Assembly: GCF_000186445.1 (NCBI RefSeq)
Contig: NZ_GL636070.1
Span: 1,280,460 to 1,314,895, forward strand
Source of the DNA: Streptococcus agalactiae ATCC 13813
GTDB taxonomy: Bacteria > Bacillota > Bacilli > Lactobacillales > Streptococcaceae
Length of the DNA stretch: 34,436 nt
Direction: 5' to 3'
Below the pieces are notes generated by a model. That model was not told where the DNA came from. It saw nothing but the letters and a program-made list of their open reading frames with translations, and ran no database searches. The position numbers and the translations under genes were made by a program. Each line of letters opens with the position of its first letter. Positions within the stretch are counted from its first letter, which is position 1. Positions 22,048-32,147 of this stretch are shown here, in pieces.

Positions 22048-23067
22048 TCAATCTCCTAATCCTTCTAAATCATCTACCTCATTAGCAAACTTCTGTGCAA
22101 TAGCTTCTATCGCTAATTCATCTTTATCTAAAACTAAAGCATCATCCGAAATTTCATCAGTATTAGCAAAGAACCTAATATGATTTTTAAGGTTTGCTAG
22201 AGTAATGGGAGCATCTCCTCCATATTCTCCATCTAAGTTAATCATCATACGCTCGTCTGATAGGGGTTCGATAGTTAGATAAGACGTTTTAATATACTCT
22301 ACTCGTTTATCATTAATATGTTTTCCACCTGCAAGCACTAAACGAATGAGATGCATAATCTCAATAAGATTTGCAGTTTTTACTAAAATAAGGGTAAATT
22401 TCCCATCATCCAATTTGGCATCAGGTGCAATTTGTTCAAACCCTCCTACAGAATTTGTGATGGCAACAAAAATCATTGAAGCATCACCGATAAATTCACC
22501 CTTATCGTGAGTAATTTTGACTGGTACTTTTCGAACTCGAGGTAATAATTCAACACCCTTTGCTAGATAAGCAAGATAGCCAAACGTTGTTTTCAATTGA
22601 CTTGGTACACTATAAGTTAACTCTGTCAAACTACCTGCAGCTGCAATATTAATAAAATAATTGTCCTCTTGAGCTTGACCAATGTCCATCTTAACGATTT
22701 GATTTTTACCAATTAATTTAGTTGCTTCAATAGGATTACCTCGCGGTATTTTTAAGGCACGAGCAAAATCATTAGTTGTTCCAGTTGGAATAATTGCCAT
22801 CTTAGGACGACGTTTCAAAGGAGCAATACCATTAACAACTTCATTAATAGTACCATCTCCACCTGCTACAACAATCAAATCAAAACCAGCTTGAGCAACT
22901 CTAGCAGCTTCATCTCTGGCAGAATTTTTAGTTGGCGTTGTTTGAAAGGCTGATGTTTCATACCCAAATCCTTCAAGTATATCAAGAACTTCCGCTACAT
23001 TTTTTTTCATAATTTCTTGACCAGAAGTTGGGTTATAAATTAAACGCGCTTTTTTTTGTTTCTTCAT
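22048..23067 (-). CDS. dgkB: Diacylglycerol/lipid kinase family protein (DgkB-like)
   Basis: 339 residues. The N-terminal catalytic domain has the nucleotide motif GGDGT at 69-73 (VVAGGDGTINEVVNG) and the IPTGTTNDFARAL segment near 111. The C-terminal beta-rich domain resembles YegS/DgkB. The Gram-positive DgkB enzymes phosphorylate diacylglycerol released by lipoteichoic acid synthesis and return it to phospholipid synthesis at the membrane. The C-terminal tail past about residue 300 is acidic and probably variable. It lies 11 bp after ligA and three bp before pulA. The exact lipid substrate is not proven by sequence. Confidence 0.88.
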   Translation of the reverse strand: MKKQKKARLIYNPTSGQEIMKKNVAEVLDILEGFGYETSAFQTTPTKNSARDEAARVAQAGFDLIVVAGGDGTINEVVNGIAPLKRRPKMAIIPTGTTNDFARALKIPRGNPIEATKLIGKNQIVKMDIGQAQEDNYFINIAAAGSLTELTYSVPSQLKTTFGYLAYLAKGVELLPRVRKVPVKITHDKGEFIGDASMIFVAITNSVGGFEQIAPDAKLDDGKFTLILVKTANLIEIMHLIRLVLAGGKHINDKRVEYIKTSYLTIEPLSDERMMINLDGEYGGDAPITLANLKNHIRFFANTDEISDDALVLDKDELAIEAIAQKFANEVDDLEGLGD

Positions 23068-23078
23068 TTCTTCCTCAC

Positions 23079-25052
<1,974 letters not shown>

Positions 25053-25077
25053 CAAAGACTAAGGATATTAGTAAAAA

Positions 25078-25109
25078 TTGGAGCATTTCTCATAAAAGTT
25101 GCAGCATTT
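25078..25109. repeat. Direct repeat with 21-bp spacing upstream of ligA
   Basis: Two 11-base copies on the plus strand, TTGGAGCATTT (25078-25088) and TTGCAGCATTT (25099-25109), differ at one base and are offset by 21 bp, two DNA turns. They lie roughly 41-72 bases upstream of the predicted ligA start. Confidence 0.6.
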
Positions 25110-25134
25110 TCTAGCTATGCTAACTATAAACCCA

Positions 25135-25167
25135 AACAAAAAAGCCGAGATCAATGTCTCGCGCTTT
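25135..25167 (-). terminator. Terminator of queT
   Basis: On the minus strand, AAAGC plus CGAGA pairs with TCTCG plus GCTTT with a single bulged base and a 6-base loop, followed by six or more Us. It starts ten bases after the queT stop codon. Confidence 0.85.
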
Positions 25168-25176
25168 ATAATATAT

Positions 25177-25686
25177 TTATTTTGTAAAATCGACGTGTCT
25201 ACTCAACTTATCCACAAGGACTGCTCCAACCAAAAGTGAAGCCAATTCACCAACAGCTGTCGTTAACCATGTTAATAATAAAGGTAATCCTGCTACAATT
25301 TTCAATTCAACTGCTACCGTAATCATTGAAGCAGCAAAGAAGAAAGAAAAGAAAAAGAATGCTTTGTTAATAAGGCCATTAAATAGATAATCTTTTTGAT
25401 ATTGCTTGAATAAAATGGTTCCAAGATAAACAAAAAGTAAGGTTGAACCACCACCTACAAAGACATCAATCATTCCAAAACTATAAAGATTAGAAATCAT
25501 ACATCCTAACGTTACCGCAAAAAGGTATTTTCGGTGATAAAAGGCCAAGAAATTTAGCATTTCTGAAACACGGAATTGATAAGCACCATAAGCAATAGCA
25601 TTAAAAGGTGGCGTTATGGTTAAAACGATATAGATAGCTGTTACAATAGCCATGTGAGCGTAATCGCGAGTTGTAAATGTGTTCAT
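25177..25686 (-). CDS. queT: QueT family queuosine-precursor transporter (ECF S component)
   Basis: 169 residues with about five hydrophobic segments; the N-terminal region (ITPPFNAIAYGAYQFRVSEMLNFLAF) is typical of the QueT/COG4708 family. These are predicted substrate-binding S components of ECF transporters for preQ1 or a related queuosine precursor. The family call is strongly backed by the preQ1-II riboswitch directly upstream. No ECF energising module is in the window, so a shared one elsewhere would be needed. Single-gene unit with its own promoter and terminator. Confidence 0.92.
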   Translation of the reverse strand: MNTFTTRDYAHMAIVTAIYIVLTITPPFNAIAYGAYQFRVSEMLNFLAFYHRKYLFAVTLGCMISNLYSFGMIDVFVGGGSTLLFVYLGTILFKQYQKDYLFNGLINKAFFFFSFFFAASMITVAVELKIVAGLPLLLTWLTTAVGELASLLVGAVLVDKLSRHVDFTK

Positions 25687-25691
25687 AATTT

Positions 25692-25764
25692 CTCCTTTAA
25701 CGTTTAGACAGTTAACACTTCTAACGTTTGTAATATGCTTGATGAAAGGGAACTAAGCATCAAG
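25692..25764 (-). promoter_or_regulatory. preQ1-II riboswitch (COG4708 RNA)
   Basis: The minus strand reads CTTGATGCTTAG (25764-25753), a short linker, then the complementary ATCAAGCATATTACA segment, a hairpin made by AACGTT-type arms (25726-25700 region), and AAAGGAG (25698-25692), which is also the queT ribosome-binding site. This layout matches the preQ1-II class of Streptococcaceae. Ligand binding is known to hide the Shine-Dalgarno sequence, lowering translation of the transporter when preQ1 is plentiful. Confidence 0.92.
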
Positions 25765-25786
25765 GGTTGTGTAAAACAACTTACTA

Positions 25787-25815
25787 AGTATATCACAAAC
25801 AAAAAGTAAAGCCAA
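25787..25815 (-). promoter_or_regulatory. Promoter of queT
   Basis: TTGGCT (25815-25810), a 17-base spacer ending TGA, and TATACT (25792-25787) on the minus strand. The predicted start near 25780 lies about 15 bases before the riboswitch. Confidence 0.75.
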
Positions 25816-25852
25816 GCTTATGGGAGATTTCCTCATCACTTTGAAGCATCCG

Positions 25853-25861
25853 TGATATAAT
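25853..25861 (+). promoter_or_regulatory. Extended -10 promoter of the gtrA-like gene (leaderless geometry)
   Basis: TGATATAAT (25853-25861) is a perfect extended -10, followed by six bases and the ATG at 25868. There is no recognisable -35 at 17 bases and no Shine-Dalgarno sequence, so transcription should begin at the start codon. Confidence 0.75.
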
Positions 25862-25867
25862 AAAAAT

Positions 25868-26323
25868 ATGGTTAAATTAAAATCGTTACTGAAAAAAAGT
25901 ATTCAAAATGAAGTCAGCTTATATTTACTGTTCGGACTATTAACATCCCTTCTTTATTTAGTTATTCGACAAGGGATTTTTAATTTCTCGCAGGACGCTC
26001 CATTCTCTGCAATAGTTGCTAACATAATAGCTATACTTTTTGCTTTTTTTACAAATGATCGATTTGTTTTTAAACAAACTAAAATTGGACAGTTTCAACG
26101 CTTACAAACATTTGTCATCGCTAGATTAGGCACATTAGGATTAGATTTGATATTAGCTGTTATTTTTGTTGATCAATTTCCTTCTATTATCGGACAATTC
26201 GTTCAGCACAATTTAAATAAAATCAATACCATTGAAAGCCTTGTATCTCAAATATTAATTATTTTACTCAACTACATCTTGAGCAAATTTGTTATTTTTA
26301 AAGACAAAAAAAGGCAACTCTAA
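25868..26323 (+). CDS. GtrA-like integral membrane protein
   Basis: 151 residues, four membrane segments (about 18-36, 45-65, 79-101, 123-143) with basic ends, and the family-like ANIIAILFAFFTNDRFVFK segment near 50-68. GtrA proteins are thought to move or position lipid-linked sugars for cell-surface glycosylation, usually beside a glycosyltransferase; none lies here, so the partner is unknown. This is the only plus-strand gene in the window, divergent from queT and convergent with the yihY-like gene. Its only plausible start is the ATG at 25868, which has no ribosome-binding site. Confidence 0.83.
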   Translation: MVKLKSLLKKSIQNEVSLYLLFGLLTSLLYLVIRQGIFNFSQDAPFSAIVANIIAILFAFFTNDRFVFKQTKIGQFQRLQTFVIARLGTLGLDLILAVIFVDQFPSIIGQFVQHNLNKINTIESLVSQILIILLNYILSKFVIFKDKKRQL

Positions 26324-26340
26324 CAAGAGCTGTCTTTTCT
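26306..26340. terminator. Bidirectional terminator between gtrA-like and yihY-like genes
   Basis: A 12-bp stem (26310-26321 with 26326-26337; one G-T pair and one mismatch on the plus strand) has a four-base loop. Seven As precede it, giving a U-tract to minus-strand RNA, and TTTTCTTATTTTT follows on the plus strand. Its left arm overlaps the gtrA-like 3' end. Confidence 0.8.
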
Positions 26341-27260
26341 TATTTTTCTTCTTTGGATTTTTGGATAAGAGACATAATATCTCCACGCCTTGATTCAATT
26401 TTTCCTGTCGCAATTTCTTGAACGCTGGCATTCAGTATTGCACCTAAAATCATAATGTGGGCTAAGAAAATAAACCATAGCATTAAGATAAAGATAACGA
26501 CCGAACCAAACGTTTTAATATCTACCATTTTCTCAACCCTATTTAAGACGTATTGGCTAATTAAATTACTAAAAAAACCAATAACAAACGTTGAAAATAA
26601 TGTTCCTGGAATGACATAACGTACTTTTCTAATTCGTGCGTTAGGTAAAATAAAGTATAAAATTCCAATACCTAAAAATATAGTCAAAAATGTAACTGGT
26701 TGTGCAAGATTTAAAAGCCACGCCGTTAGAGTATCTCCCAAATCATACATGTTTACAATTATCTGTAAAACTGGTTTTGAAAAGGTTGAAAAAATTAAAA
26801 CAAAAGTCAGTAAAAATAGGATGATCAGCCCAGTCCCCACACCCACTAAACGACTAATCACAAAGTCTCTGTGTTGGTCAACACCGTATGCTTTATTAAT
26901 GGCTTTTTGAAGAGAGGTCAAACTTTTAGACATTGTCCAAAAAGCTGTTAATGACGCGAATCCCAAAATGCCGGTAGACGGTTTCGAAAAAGCATCTACT
27001 GCTAAGCGTGAGGCAGGTTCATAAATATTTTTCGGAAGATTTTTTTGCATAAGTGACAATAAATCCGAAACATTAATATGAAAATAAGGAAAAATATTAG
27101 CAGCAATAACTAGTAATGGAAAAGCTGTCACTAATAGATAATAAGCAACTGCTATGGCTGATAAGTCCATCTCTGCACTTTGAAAATGACGCATAAAAAC
27201 TTGAATGGGTCTATATTCTAGTTTAGCCAGCAAATCCTCAAAGAATTTTTTTAATTTCAT
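26340..27260 (-). CDS. YihY/virulence-factor BrkB family membrane protein
   Basis: 306 residues. After an amphipathic N-terminus there are six membrane segments, starting at about 35-57, with the AVAYYLLVTAFPLLV and PNARIRKVRYVIPG segments typical of this family. It was once annotated as ribonuclease BN, which is now known to be wrong. The true function is uncertain. It starts one base after the map stop codon, so it is cotranscribed and probably coupled to map. The C-terminal tail is cytosolic and basic. Confidence 0.88.
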   Translation of the reverse strand: MKLKKFFEDLLAKLEYRPIQVFMRHFQSAEMDLSAIAVAYYLLVTAFPLLVIAANIFPYFHINVSDLLSLMQKNLPKNIYEPASRLAVDAFSKPSTGILGFASLTAFWTMSKSLTSLQKAINKAYGVDQHRDFVISRLVGVGTGLIILFLLTFVLIFSTFSKPVLQIIVNMYDLGDTLTAWLLNLAQPVTFLTIFLGIGILYFILPNARIRKVRYVIPGTLFSTFVIGFFSNLISQYVLNRVEKMVDIKTFGSVVIFILMLWFIFLAHIMILGAILNASVQEIATGKIESRRGDIMSLIQKSKEEK

Positions 27261-27261
27261 T

Positions 27262-28122
27262 TTAGTAAGTTCTTTCTTCTCCTTGACTCGTTAAAATAAC
27301 AGGACCATCTTTAGTGATAACAAATTGATGTTCATATTGACAAGAAAGACCACCATCTAAGGTTTTATGTGCCCAACCAGTTTTCATGTCTGTATCAATT
27401 TCCCAAGTACCAGTATTAATCATTGGTTCGATGGTTAAAACCATCCCCTCACGAAGACGGAGACCTCGACCTGCTGTACCATAGTTAGGCACCATAGGCT
27501 CTTCATGCATCGTTGGACCAACACCGTGACCAACCAAATCACGAACAACTCCATAACCACGATTCTCTGCATAATCCTGAATAGCAGCTCCAATATCACC
27601 GATACGGTTTCCGATAACTGCTTTTTCAATCCCAATATACATTGCTTCTCTTGTCACAGACATTAAGTCTTTCACCTCTTGTGAAACTTCACCTACAGCA
27701 TAAGCCCAACACGAATCTGCCAAACCACCACTATATGTTTCCGTGTACTTTTTCATTTGAGCTACGTTGTCAAAGTTTAACGATGAAACATCAACAATTG
27801 ATTTATCTAAAGGTTCGCTTAAAACCATATCTACTTTTAAAAGGTCACCTTGTTTTAGGGTATAATGACGAGGAAAGGCATGAGCCACTTCATCATTAAG
27901 CCCACAACAAGTAGCATATGGGTAATCCATAACTGCACCATCAACCCCGATTTGCAATGGCAATACGTTTTCTTCTTTACAACGTCTACGAACGTATTCT
28001 TCAACTTCCCACATATCAACTCCTGGTTTGATAATATCACGAAGTCCAATGTGGATGCTGGCTAAAAAATCACCTGCTCTATCCATTGCTTCAATTTCGC
28101 GTGCTGACTTTAATGTAATCAT
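27262..28122 (-). CDS. map: Methionine aminopeptidase type I with streptococcal insert
   Basis: 286 residues, about 20-30 longer than Escherichia coli MetAP. It removes the initiator Met from nascent proteins. Metal ligands are visible as D98 (KVDMV), D136 (GLADSCWA), H199 (VGHGVG), E232 (TIEPM) and E264 (YEHQF); H206 is the second conserved His. The two Asp ligands lie 38 residues apart, not 11, so a 27-residue insert separates them, as is known for streptococcal enzymes. The ribosome-binding site AAGGAG lies 12 bases from the ATG. The gene follows the CBS regulator by 22 bp. Confidence 0.97.
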   Translation of the reverse strand: MITLKSAREIEAMDRAGDFLASIHIGLRDIIKPGVDMWEVEEYVRRRCKEENVLPLQIGVDGAVMDYPYATCCGLNDEVAHAFPRHYTLKQGDLLKVDMVLSEPLDKSIVDVSSLNFDNVAQMKKYTETYSGGLADSCWAYAVGEVSQEVKDLMSVTREAMYIGIEKAVIGNRIGDIGAAIQDYAENRGYGVVRDLVGHGVGPTMHEEPMVPNYGTAGRGLRLREGMVLTIEPMINTGTWEIDTDMKTGWAHKTLDGGLSCQYEHQFVITKDGPVILTSQGEERTY

Positions 28123-28144
28123 TTTCTATTTATTCTCCTTATAT

Positions 28145-29428
28145 CTAATTAATTTTTACCGCTATCATAGCTTTAGCAATAATTTTATTTTCTAATTTTA
28201 ATTCTAAATCGAGTGTAGCTTCGCGCCGTTTTTCTGAAATAATTGTTGGCGTTACCATTATTATTTCATCAATTTGAACAGGTTGCAAGAAATAAAGTGT
28301 CATTTGTTTAACAACAATACTGCGTTGATGCTTACGAGTTAAGACACGAATACAAATTTCTTTTGAGAACTCTGTCAAAACTCCTTGTGTTAAGCTACCT
28401 GTATGGTCAATCATATCGGGTTCTACTAAAAACGAAAAGTGACCATCTTCAATTTGTAAATTAGATAAGATTTGATCACTATAGGTGTATAAATCTGTCC
28501 CTTGCGACATCGATAAATTTTCTACAGCTTGTCTTCTTGTAATAACGCCTAATAATTCAAAGTCATCCGATACTACTGGCATCATATTCAAATCTTCAAA
28601 AATCATTTTTTGACTGATATTAGCTAGACTCATTCGAGGTTTAGCAACAATGATATTTTTTGACATGACTGTTGCCAATTTTACTTCTTTATCTTTTCCA
28701 AGAATATCTTGAACACTAACAACACCAACGACAACATTAGCTTGGTTGACTATTGGAAAACGAACATTTTTAGTTTGTTTAACAAGAAGATTGAATTCTT
28801 TTACGGTATCATCCTGCGCTAAGAAACCGTAATCCATTTGCGACTGATAGACTTGTTCAACGGTCTTTAAATCAGTACGAATTTTGGCATTTGACAAAGT
28901 GTGATTAATCATCGTTGATACTGTGAATGTATCATAGTGTGTTACCATTACGGGAATTTGAAGTTTATCTGCTAAACAACAAACAGATGGGGAAACATTA
29001 AAGCCACCTGTAACTAAGATAGCGTTTTGATGTTGTAAGGCTAAATGTTGTATCTCATCACGGTCGCCAACAATCAATAACCCTCCTTGCACCAAATATT
29101 TTTCAATATTTCTGTGAGTCATTGCACCTATAGAAAATTTACTAAACTCCTTGCTGAGTCCCTCTGTTCCTGCAACAACTTGTGAGTCACTAATCCTTGC
29201 AATTTCAGCATAAGTCAGTTTTTCAATATTAACCTTTGCTTTTTGAGCAACACGTACTGTCCCACTACGTGGTCTAGTCTCAACAATACCTCTATTTTCT
29301 GCCTCTTTTATAGCGCGGTATGCAGTGCCATCGCTCACCTTTAAATGATTTGAAATACTGCGTACACTAACCCTCTTACCAACAGCTAAATTTTCTAGGT
29401 ACTCCAAAATTTCTTGATGTTTACTCAT
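28145..29428 (-). CDS. YtoI-like regulator: HTH, DRTGG, two CBS and hotdog domains
   Basis: 427 residues from the ATG at 29428, nine bases after AGGGGTG (a GTG at 29440 is less likely). Four parts can be seen: a DeoR/GntR-like winged helix (about 1-60; SNHLKVSDGTAYRAIKEAE), a DRTGG domain (about 70-175; LLIVGDRDEIQHLAL), two CBS motifs (about 190-310; VVGVVSVQDILGKD and LLGVITRRQAVENL), and a C-terminal hotdog fold (about 320-427; PDMIDHTGSLTQGVLTEF). CBS pairs bind adenine nucleotides and hotdog domains bind acyl-CoA, so it may join energy and acyl-CoA signals to DNA binding; the ligand and targets are unknown. It overlaps the upstream GNAT gene by eight bases. Confidence 0.87.
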   Translation of the reverse strand: MSKHQEILEYLENLAVGKRVSVRSISNHLKVSDGTAYRAIKEAENRGIVETRPRSGTVRVAQKAKVNIEKLTYAEIARISDSQVVAGTEGLSKEFSKFSIGAMTHRNIEKYLVQGGLLIVGDRDEIQHLALQHQNAILVTGGFNVSPSVCCLADKLQIPVMVTHYDTFTVSTMINHTLSNAKIRTDLKTVEQVYQSQMDYGFLAQDDTVKEFNLLVKQTKNVRFPIVNQANVVVGVVSVQDILGKDKEVKLATVMSKNIIVAKPRMSLANISQKMIFEDLNMMPVVSDDFELLGVITRRQAVENLSMSQGTDLYTYSDQILSNLQIEDGHFSFLVEPDMIDHTGSLTQGVLTEFSKEICIRVLTRKHQRSIVVKQMTLYFLQPVQIDEIIMVTPTIISEKRREATLDLELKLENKIIAKAMIAVKIN

Positions 29429-29975
29429 AACGATAATCACCCCTAGTTAATTGAAACTCAATATAGTCTCTTATACGGCGTGTATAACGGTCGCTTCCTT
29501 TAAAACTCCTAGATTGTTTGAAATGCGCCTTCAAAGCAACCTTCTGACTAGCAATATTCTCTTTATGTGTTACTATGATCAATTTGTCCATCCCAAACTC
29601 TTGAAAAGCAAAAAAAGAAAGTGTCTTTAGACATTCAGTCATAATGCCTTGACCCCAAGAACTTTCTTTCAAAAAATAGCCAATTTCAGCTGTCTTTTTA
29701 GATAAATCAATGTTTTCAAAACGGATAACTCCAAACATTTTATGACTAACTTTATCTTCAATCGCCCAAACTCCCAACGGCTCTTTCATAAAAGAATAAA
29801 CTAAAAGAAAATCACTTTCCTTCTTACTGGTTTGAACAGGAAAAATAAATTGTAAATTTGTCCTTTTTGAAGCTATTCGCCAAAAAGCTTCCCTATCAGT
29901 GTAGGCAACAGGACGTAGGTTAACATGTTCTGTTTCAATGAATGCAAACCGTCCTAAATTTGTCCATATATCCAT
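29421..29975 (-). CDS. GNAT acetyltransferase, RimJ/RimL-like
   Basis: 184 residues starting MDIWTNLGRF. The ATG at 29975 is preferred over a TTG at 29993, because that TTG lies inside the promoter -10. The RimJ/RimL-type fold is shown by ETEHVNLRPVAYTDREAFW near the start, the GVIRFENIDLSKKTAEIGYF strands, the acyl-CoA loop SWGQGIMTE and NIASQKVALKAHF. Substrate unknown; relatives acetylate protein N-termini or small molecules. It lies at the head of an apparent operon with the CBS regulator, map and the yihY-like gene, and has no Shine-Dalgarno sequence. map removes N-terminal Met, so an N-terminal acetyltransferase role is tempting but unproven. Confidence 0.85.
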   Translation of the reverse strand: MDIWTNLGRFAFIETEHVNLRPVAYTDREAFWRIASKRTNLQFIFPVQTSKKESDFLLVYSFMKEPLGVWAIEDKVSHKMFGVIRFENIDLSKKTAEIGYFLKESSWGQGIMTECLKTLSFFAFQEFGMDKLIIVTHKENIASQKVALKAHFKQSRSFKGSDRYTRRIRDYIEFQLTRGDYRYE

Positions 29976-29981
29976 GATAAT

Positions 29982-29990
29982 ATTATACCA
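29982..29990 (-). promoter_or_regulatory. Extended -10 promoter of the GNAT-ytoI-map-yihY unit (leaderless geometry)
   Basis: TGGTATAAT (29990-29982, minus strand) is a perfect extended -10, then ATTATC, then ATG. The -35 region is weak (TAGGTA at 17 bases). Transcription is predicted to begin at the start codon. Confidence 0.75.
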
Positions 29991-30023
29991 CAAGAGATTT
30001 CAAATACCTATAAGTGACTTAAT

Positions 30024-30066
30024 CTAAAACAAGAAGAAAAGAGCTAAGAAATATTCTCAACTCTTT
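30024..30066 (-). terminator. Terminator of the 30077-31336 murA
   Basis: A 13-bp stem with two wobble pairs (30066-30054 with 30050-30038) and a three-base loop is followed on the minus strand by the T-rich tail TCTTCTTGTTTTAG. Confidence 0.8.
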
Positions 30067-30076
30067 GTTATATATA

Positions 30077-31336
30077 CTATTCTTCAACCAATTGGATATC
30101 CGCACCCAATGATGTTAGTTTCTCGATGATATTAGAATATCCACGTAAAATAAACTCGATGTTCGTAATTTCAGTTCGTCCCTCTGCCATTAAGCCAGCG
30201 ATAACTAAAGCAGCGCCTGCACGCAAATCTGTCGCTTTTACAGGTGCACCAGATAATTGATTAGGACCACTATAAACTATTTTGCCTCCTAGGGTAGAAA
30301 TATTAGCTCCCATACGTGCTAATTCGGGAACATGATTAACACGTTTCTCATAGATAGTATCTAATAAACTCCCGTTTCCTTCTGCTGTTAGTAATAAAGG
30401 GGTTAGAGGTTGTTGTAAATCTGTAGCAAATCCTGGGTAAGGTGAGGTTTTTATGGATACAGCTTTTAACTTTTCTTGTTCTTCAACAAAAATTGAATCC
30501 TCTTCAACTGTCATTCGAACTCCCATCTCATCTAACTTAGCAATGAAACTCTCAAGGTGTTCATATAACACATTGGTCACTTTTATTCCTCGTCCGATAG
30601 CTGCTGCCATAGCAATATAAGTTCCTGCTTCAATACGATCTGGAATTACTTGATGACGCGTGCCATGGAGCGATTTCACACCTTCAATTGTAATAACATC
30701 AGTCCCAGCACCACGAATATGAGCTCCCATATTATTTAAAAGAGTAGCCACGTCAATAATTTCTGGTTCACGCGCAGCATTTTCAATAACCGTACGACCA
30801 TTTGCCTTAGCTGCTGCGATCATAGTGTTAATTGTCGCACCAACACTGACAGTATCCATATAAATATTTGCTCCTTGCAAAGGCTTTCCGTTTGTTGCTA
30901 GACGCATTGAATCACCTTCATAAGAAACACTAGCTCCCATCGCTTCAAAAGCTTTTAAATGTAAATCAATCGGACGGGGACCTAAATCACAACCACCAGG
31001 TAAACCTACTGTTGCTTGACCATAACGCCCCAATAAGCTTCCATAAAAATAATAGGATGCACGAAGACTATTGATTTTGCCATAAGGCATTGGAATATCT
31101 TTAACACCACGTGGATCAATTTCAAGCGTCTCACCATAACGCTTAATCTTAGCTCCCATAGTTTCCATAATGTCAACTAAACTGTCAACATCAGAAATAG
31201 CCGGAACTCCATCTAAGACCACAATATCATCAGCAAGGATAGTGGCAGGAATCAAGGCAACTACACTATTTTTAGCACCCGATACAGCAACTTCTCCCGT
31301 CAGTTGCTTGCCACCGTTAATAATAATTTTACGCAT
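30077..31336 (-). CDS. murA: UDP-N-acetylglucosamine 1-carboxyvinyltransferase (second copy)
   Basis: 419 residues, with the Lys-Asn pair at 22-23 and the catalytic Cys at C116 ([16 protein letters not shown]). It differs clearly from the copy at 5648-6919, which has CTIGSRP around the Cys, so this is an old paralog pair and not a recent duplication. Two MurA enzymes are usual in low-GC Gram-positives and are partly redundant; this one corresponds to the copy some pneumococcal work calls MurA. Only a weak purine run (GAAAG) lies just before the ATG. It is a single-gene unit with its own promoter and terminator. Confidence 0.96.
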
Positions 31337-31374
31337 ACTTTCAAATCTTTCTTTAACTAGAATTCAACTCTACT

Positions 31375-31403
31375 ATATTATCATAGTTTAAATTCTTTTT
31401 CAA
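31375..31403 (-). promoter_or_regulatory. Promoter of the 30077-31336 murA
   Basis: TTGAAA (31403-31398), a 17-base spacer ending TGA, and TAATAT (31380-31375) on the minus strand. The predicted start near 31368 gives a leader of about 32 bases. Confidence 0.65.
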
Positions 31404-31453
31404 ATACCAGTATTGTGTGATGATATAATATCTTAAAAATTCTTATAATTAAC

Positions 31454-31477
31454 GATGTAGCCTTATTTGGTTACATC
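31454..31477 (-). terminator. Weak hairpin at the end of thiE
   Basis: A nine-pair stem (31454-31462 with 31469-31477; one mismatch in minus-strand RNA) spans the thiE stop codon. The tail on the minus strand is only AT-rich, so termination would be inefficient. Confidence 0.35.
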
Positions 31478-32134
31478 ACTGTGTTTTTGCCTATTAACCA
31501 GAGCTTTTTCAACTTCATAGCGCAATTGTCTGGTTGCATCTACAATATGATTTGCTTTTGAAATAGCCGATATAACTGCAATCCCATCTGCACCTGATTC
31601 TATAATATCATGAACAAAATCACTAGTGATTCCGCCTATTGCAACGATTGGAATATCTTGATTAATTTCTCTAACTGCCTTTGTTGTCCTATTGCCAACA
31701 GCAGGCTTAGCATCTGCTTTTGATTGTGTCGGATTAAAAGGACCAATTCCGATGTAATCAACAACAGATAATTGTGATTTCTGATATTCAGCCATTGTAC
31801 TCACAGATAAACCGATGATTTTATCTGGTAAACGTCTCCGTGCCTCATCAACAGGTAAATCATTTTGTCCAATATGAAGACCATCAGCATCAATTAACTC
31901 AACTAAGTCAATGTCATCATCAATAATAAAAGGAACTTGATATTGCTTACAAAGTATTTGGAGTTGCTTAGCCATAGCAATTTTTTCCTTACCTTGTAAT
32001 GCTGTAAAACCTTTTTCTCTAAATTGAAATAGAGTTATACCTGCTTGTAAGGCTTCTTCAACAACAGTCAATATATTCTTCCTAGAGCAATCCACAGTCC
32101 CACAAACAAAATATAATTTCAATGTATCTTTCAT
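31463..32134 (-). CDS. thiE: Thiamin-phosphate synthase
   Basis: 223 residues, TIM-barrel. It joins HMP pyrophosphate and thiazole phosphate to give thiamin phosphate. Substrate-binding segments are visible: FQFREKG near 37, IIDDDIDLVELIDADGLHIG (pyrophosphate/metal Asp residues, about 75-94), IGIGPFNPTQSK and VAIGGI. The ATG follows GGTGG. Last gene of the thi cluster, 13 bp after thiM. Confidence 0.97.
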   Translation of the reverse strand: MKDTLKLYFVCGTVDCSRKNILTVVEEALQAGITLFQFREKGFTALQGKEKIAMAKQLQILCKQYQVPFIIDDDIDLVELIDADGLHIGQNDLPVDEARRRLPDKIIGLSVSTMAEYQKSQLSVVDYIGIGPFNPTQSKADAKPAVGNRTTKAVREINQDIPIVAIGGITSDFVHDIIESGADGIAVISAISKANHIVDATRQLRYEVEKALVNRQKHSDVTK

Positions 32135-32147
32135 CTACCGACACCAC

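Noticed and set aside
25868-26323. Horizontal transfer of the lone plus-strand gtrA-like gene
   Set aside because: Base composition by eye is like its neighbours, there are no flanking repeats or integrase, and the terminator with the yihY-like gene is well formed. Orientation alone is not enough.
26340-27260. Ribonuclease BN
   Set aside because: The old rbn label for this family was a misassignment; six membrane segments and no nuclease motif support a membrane protein of unknown function.
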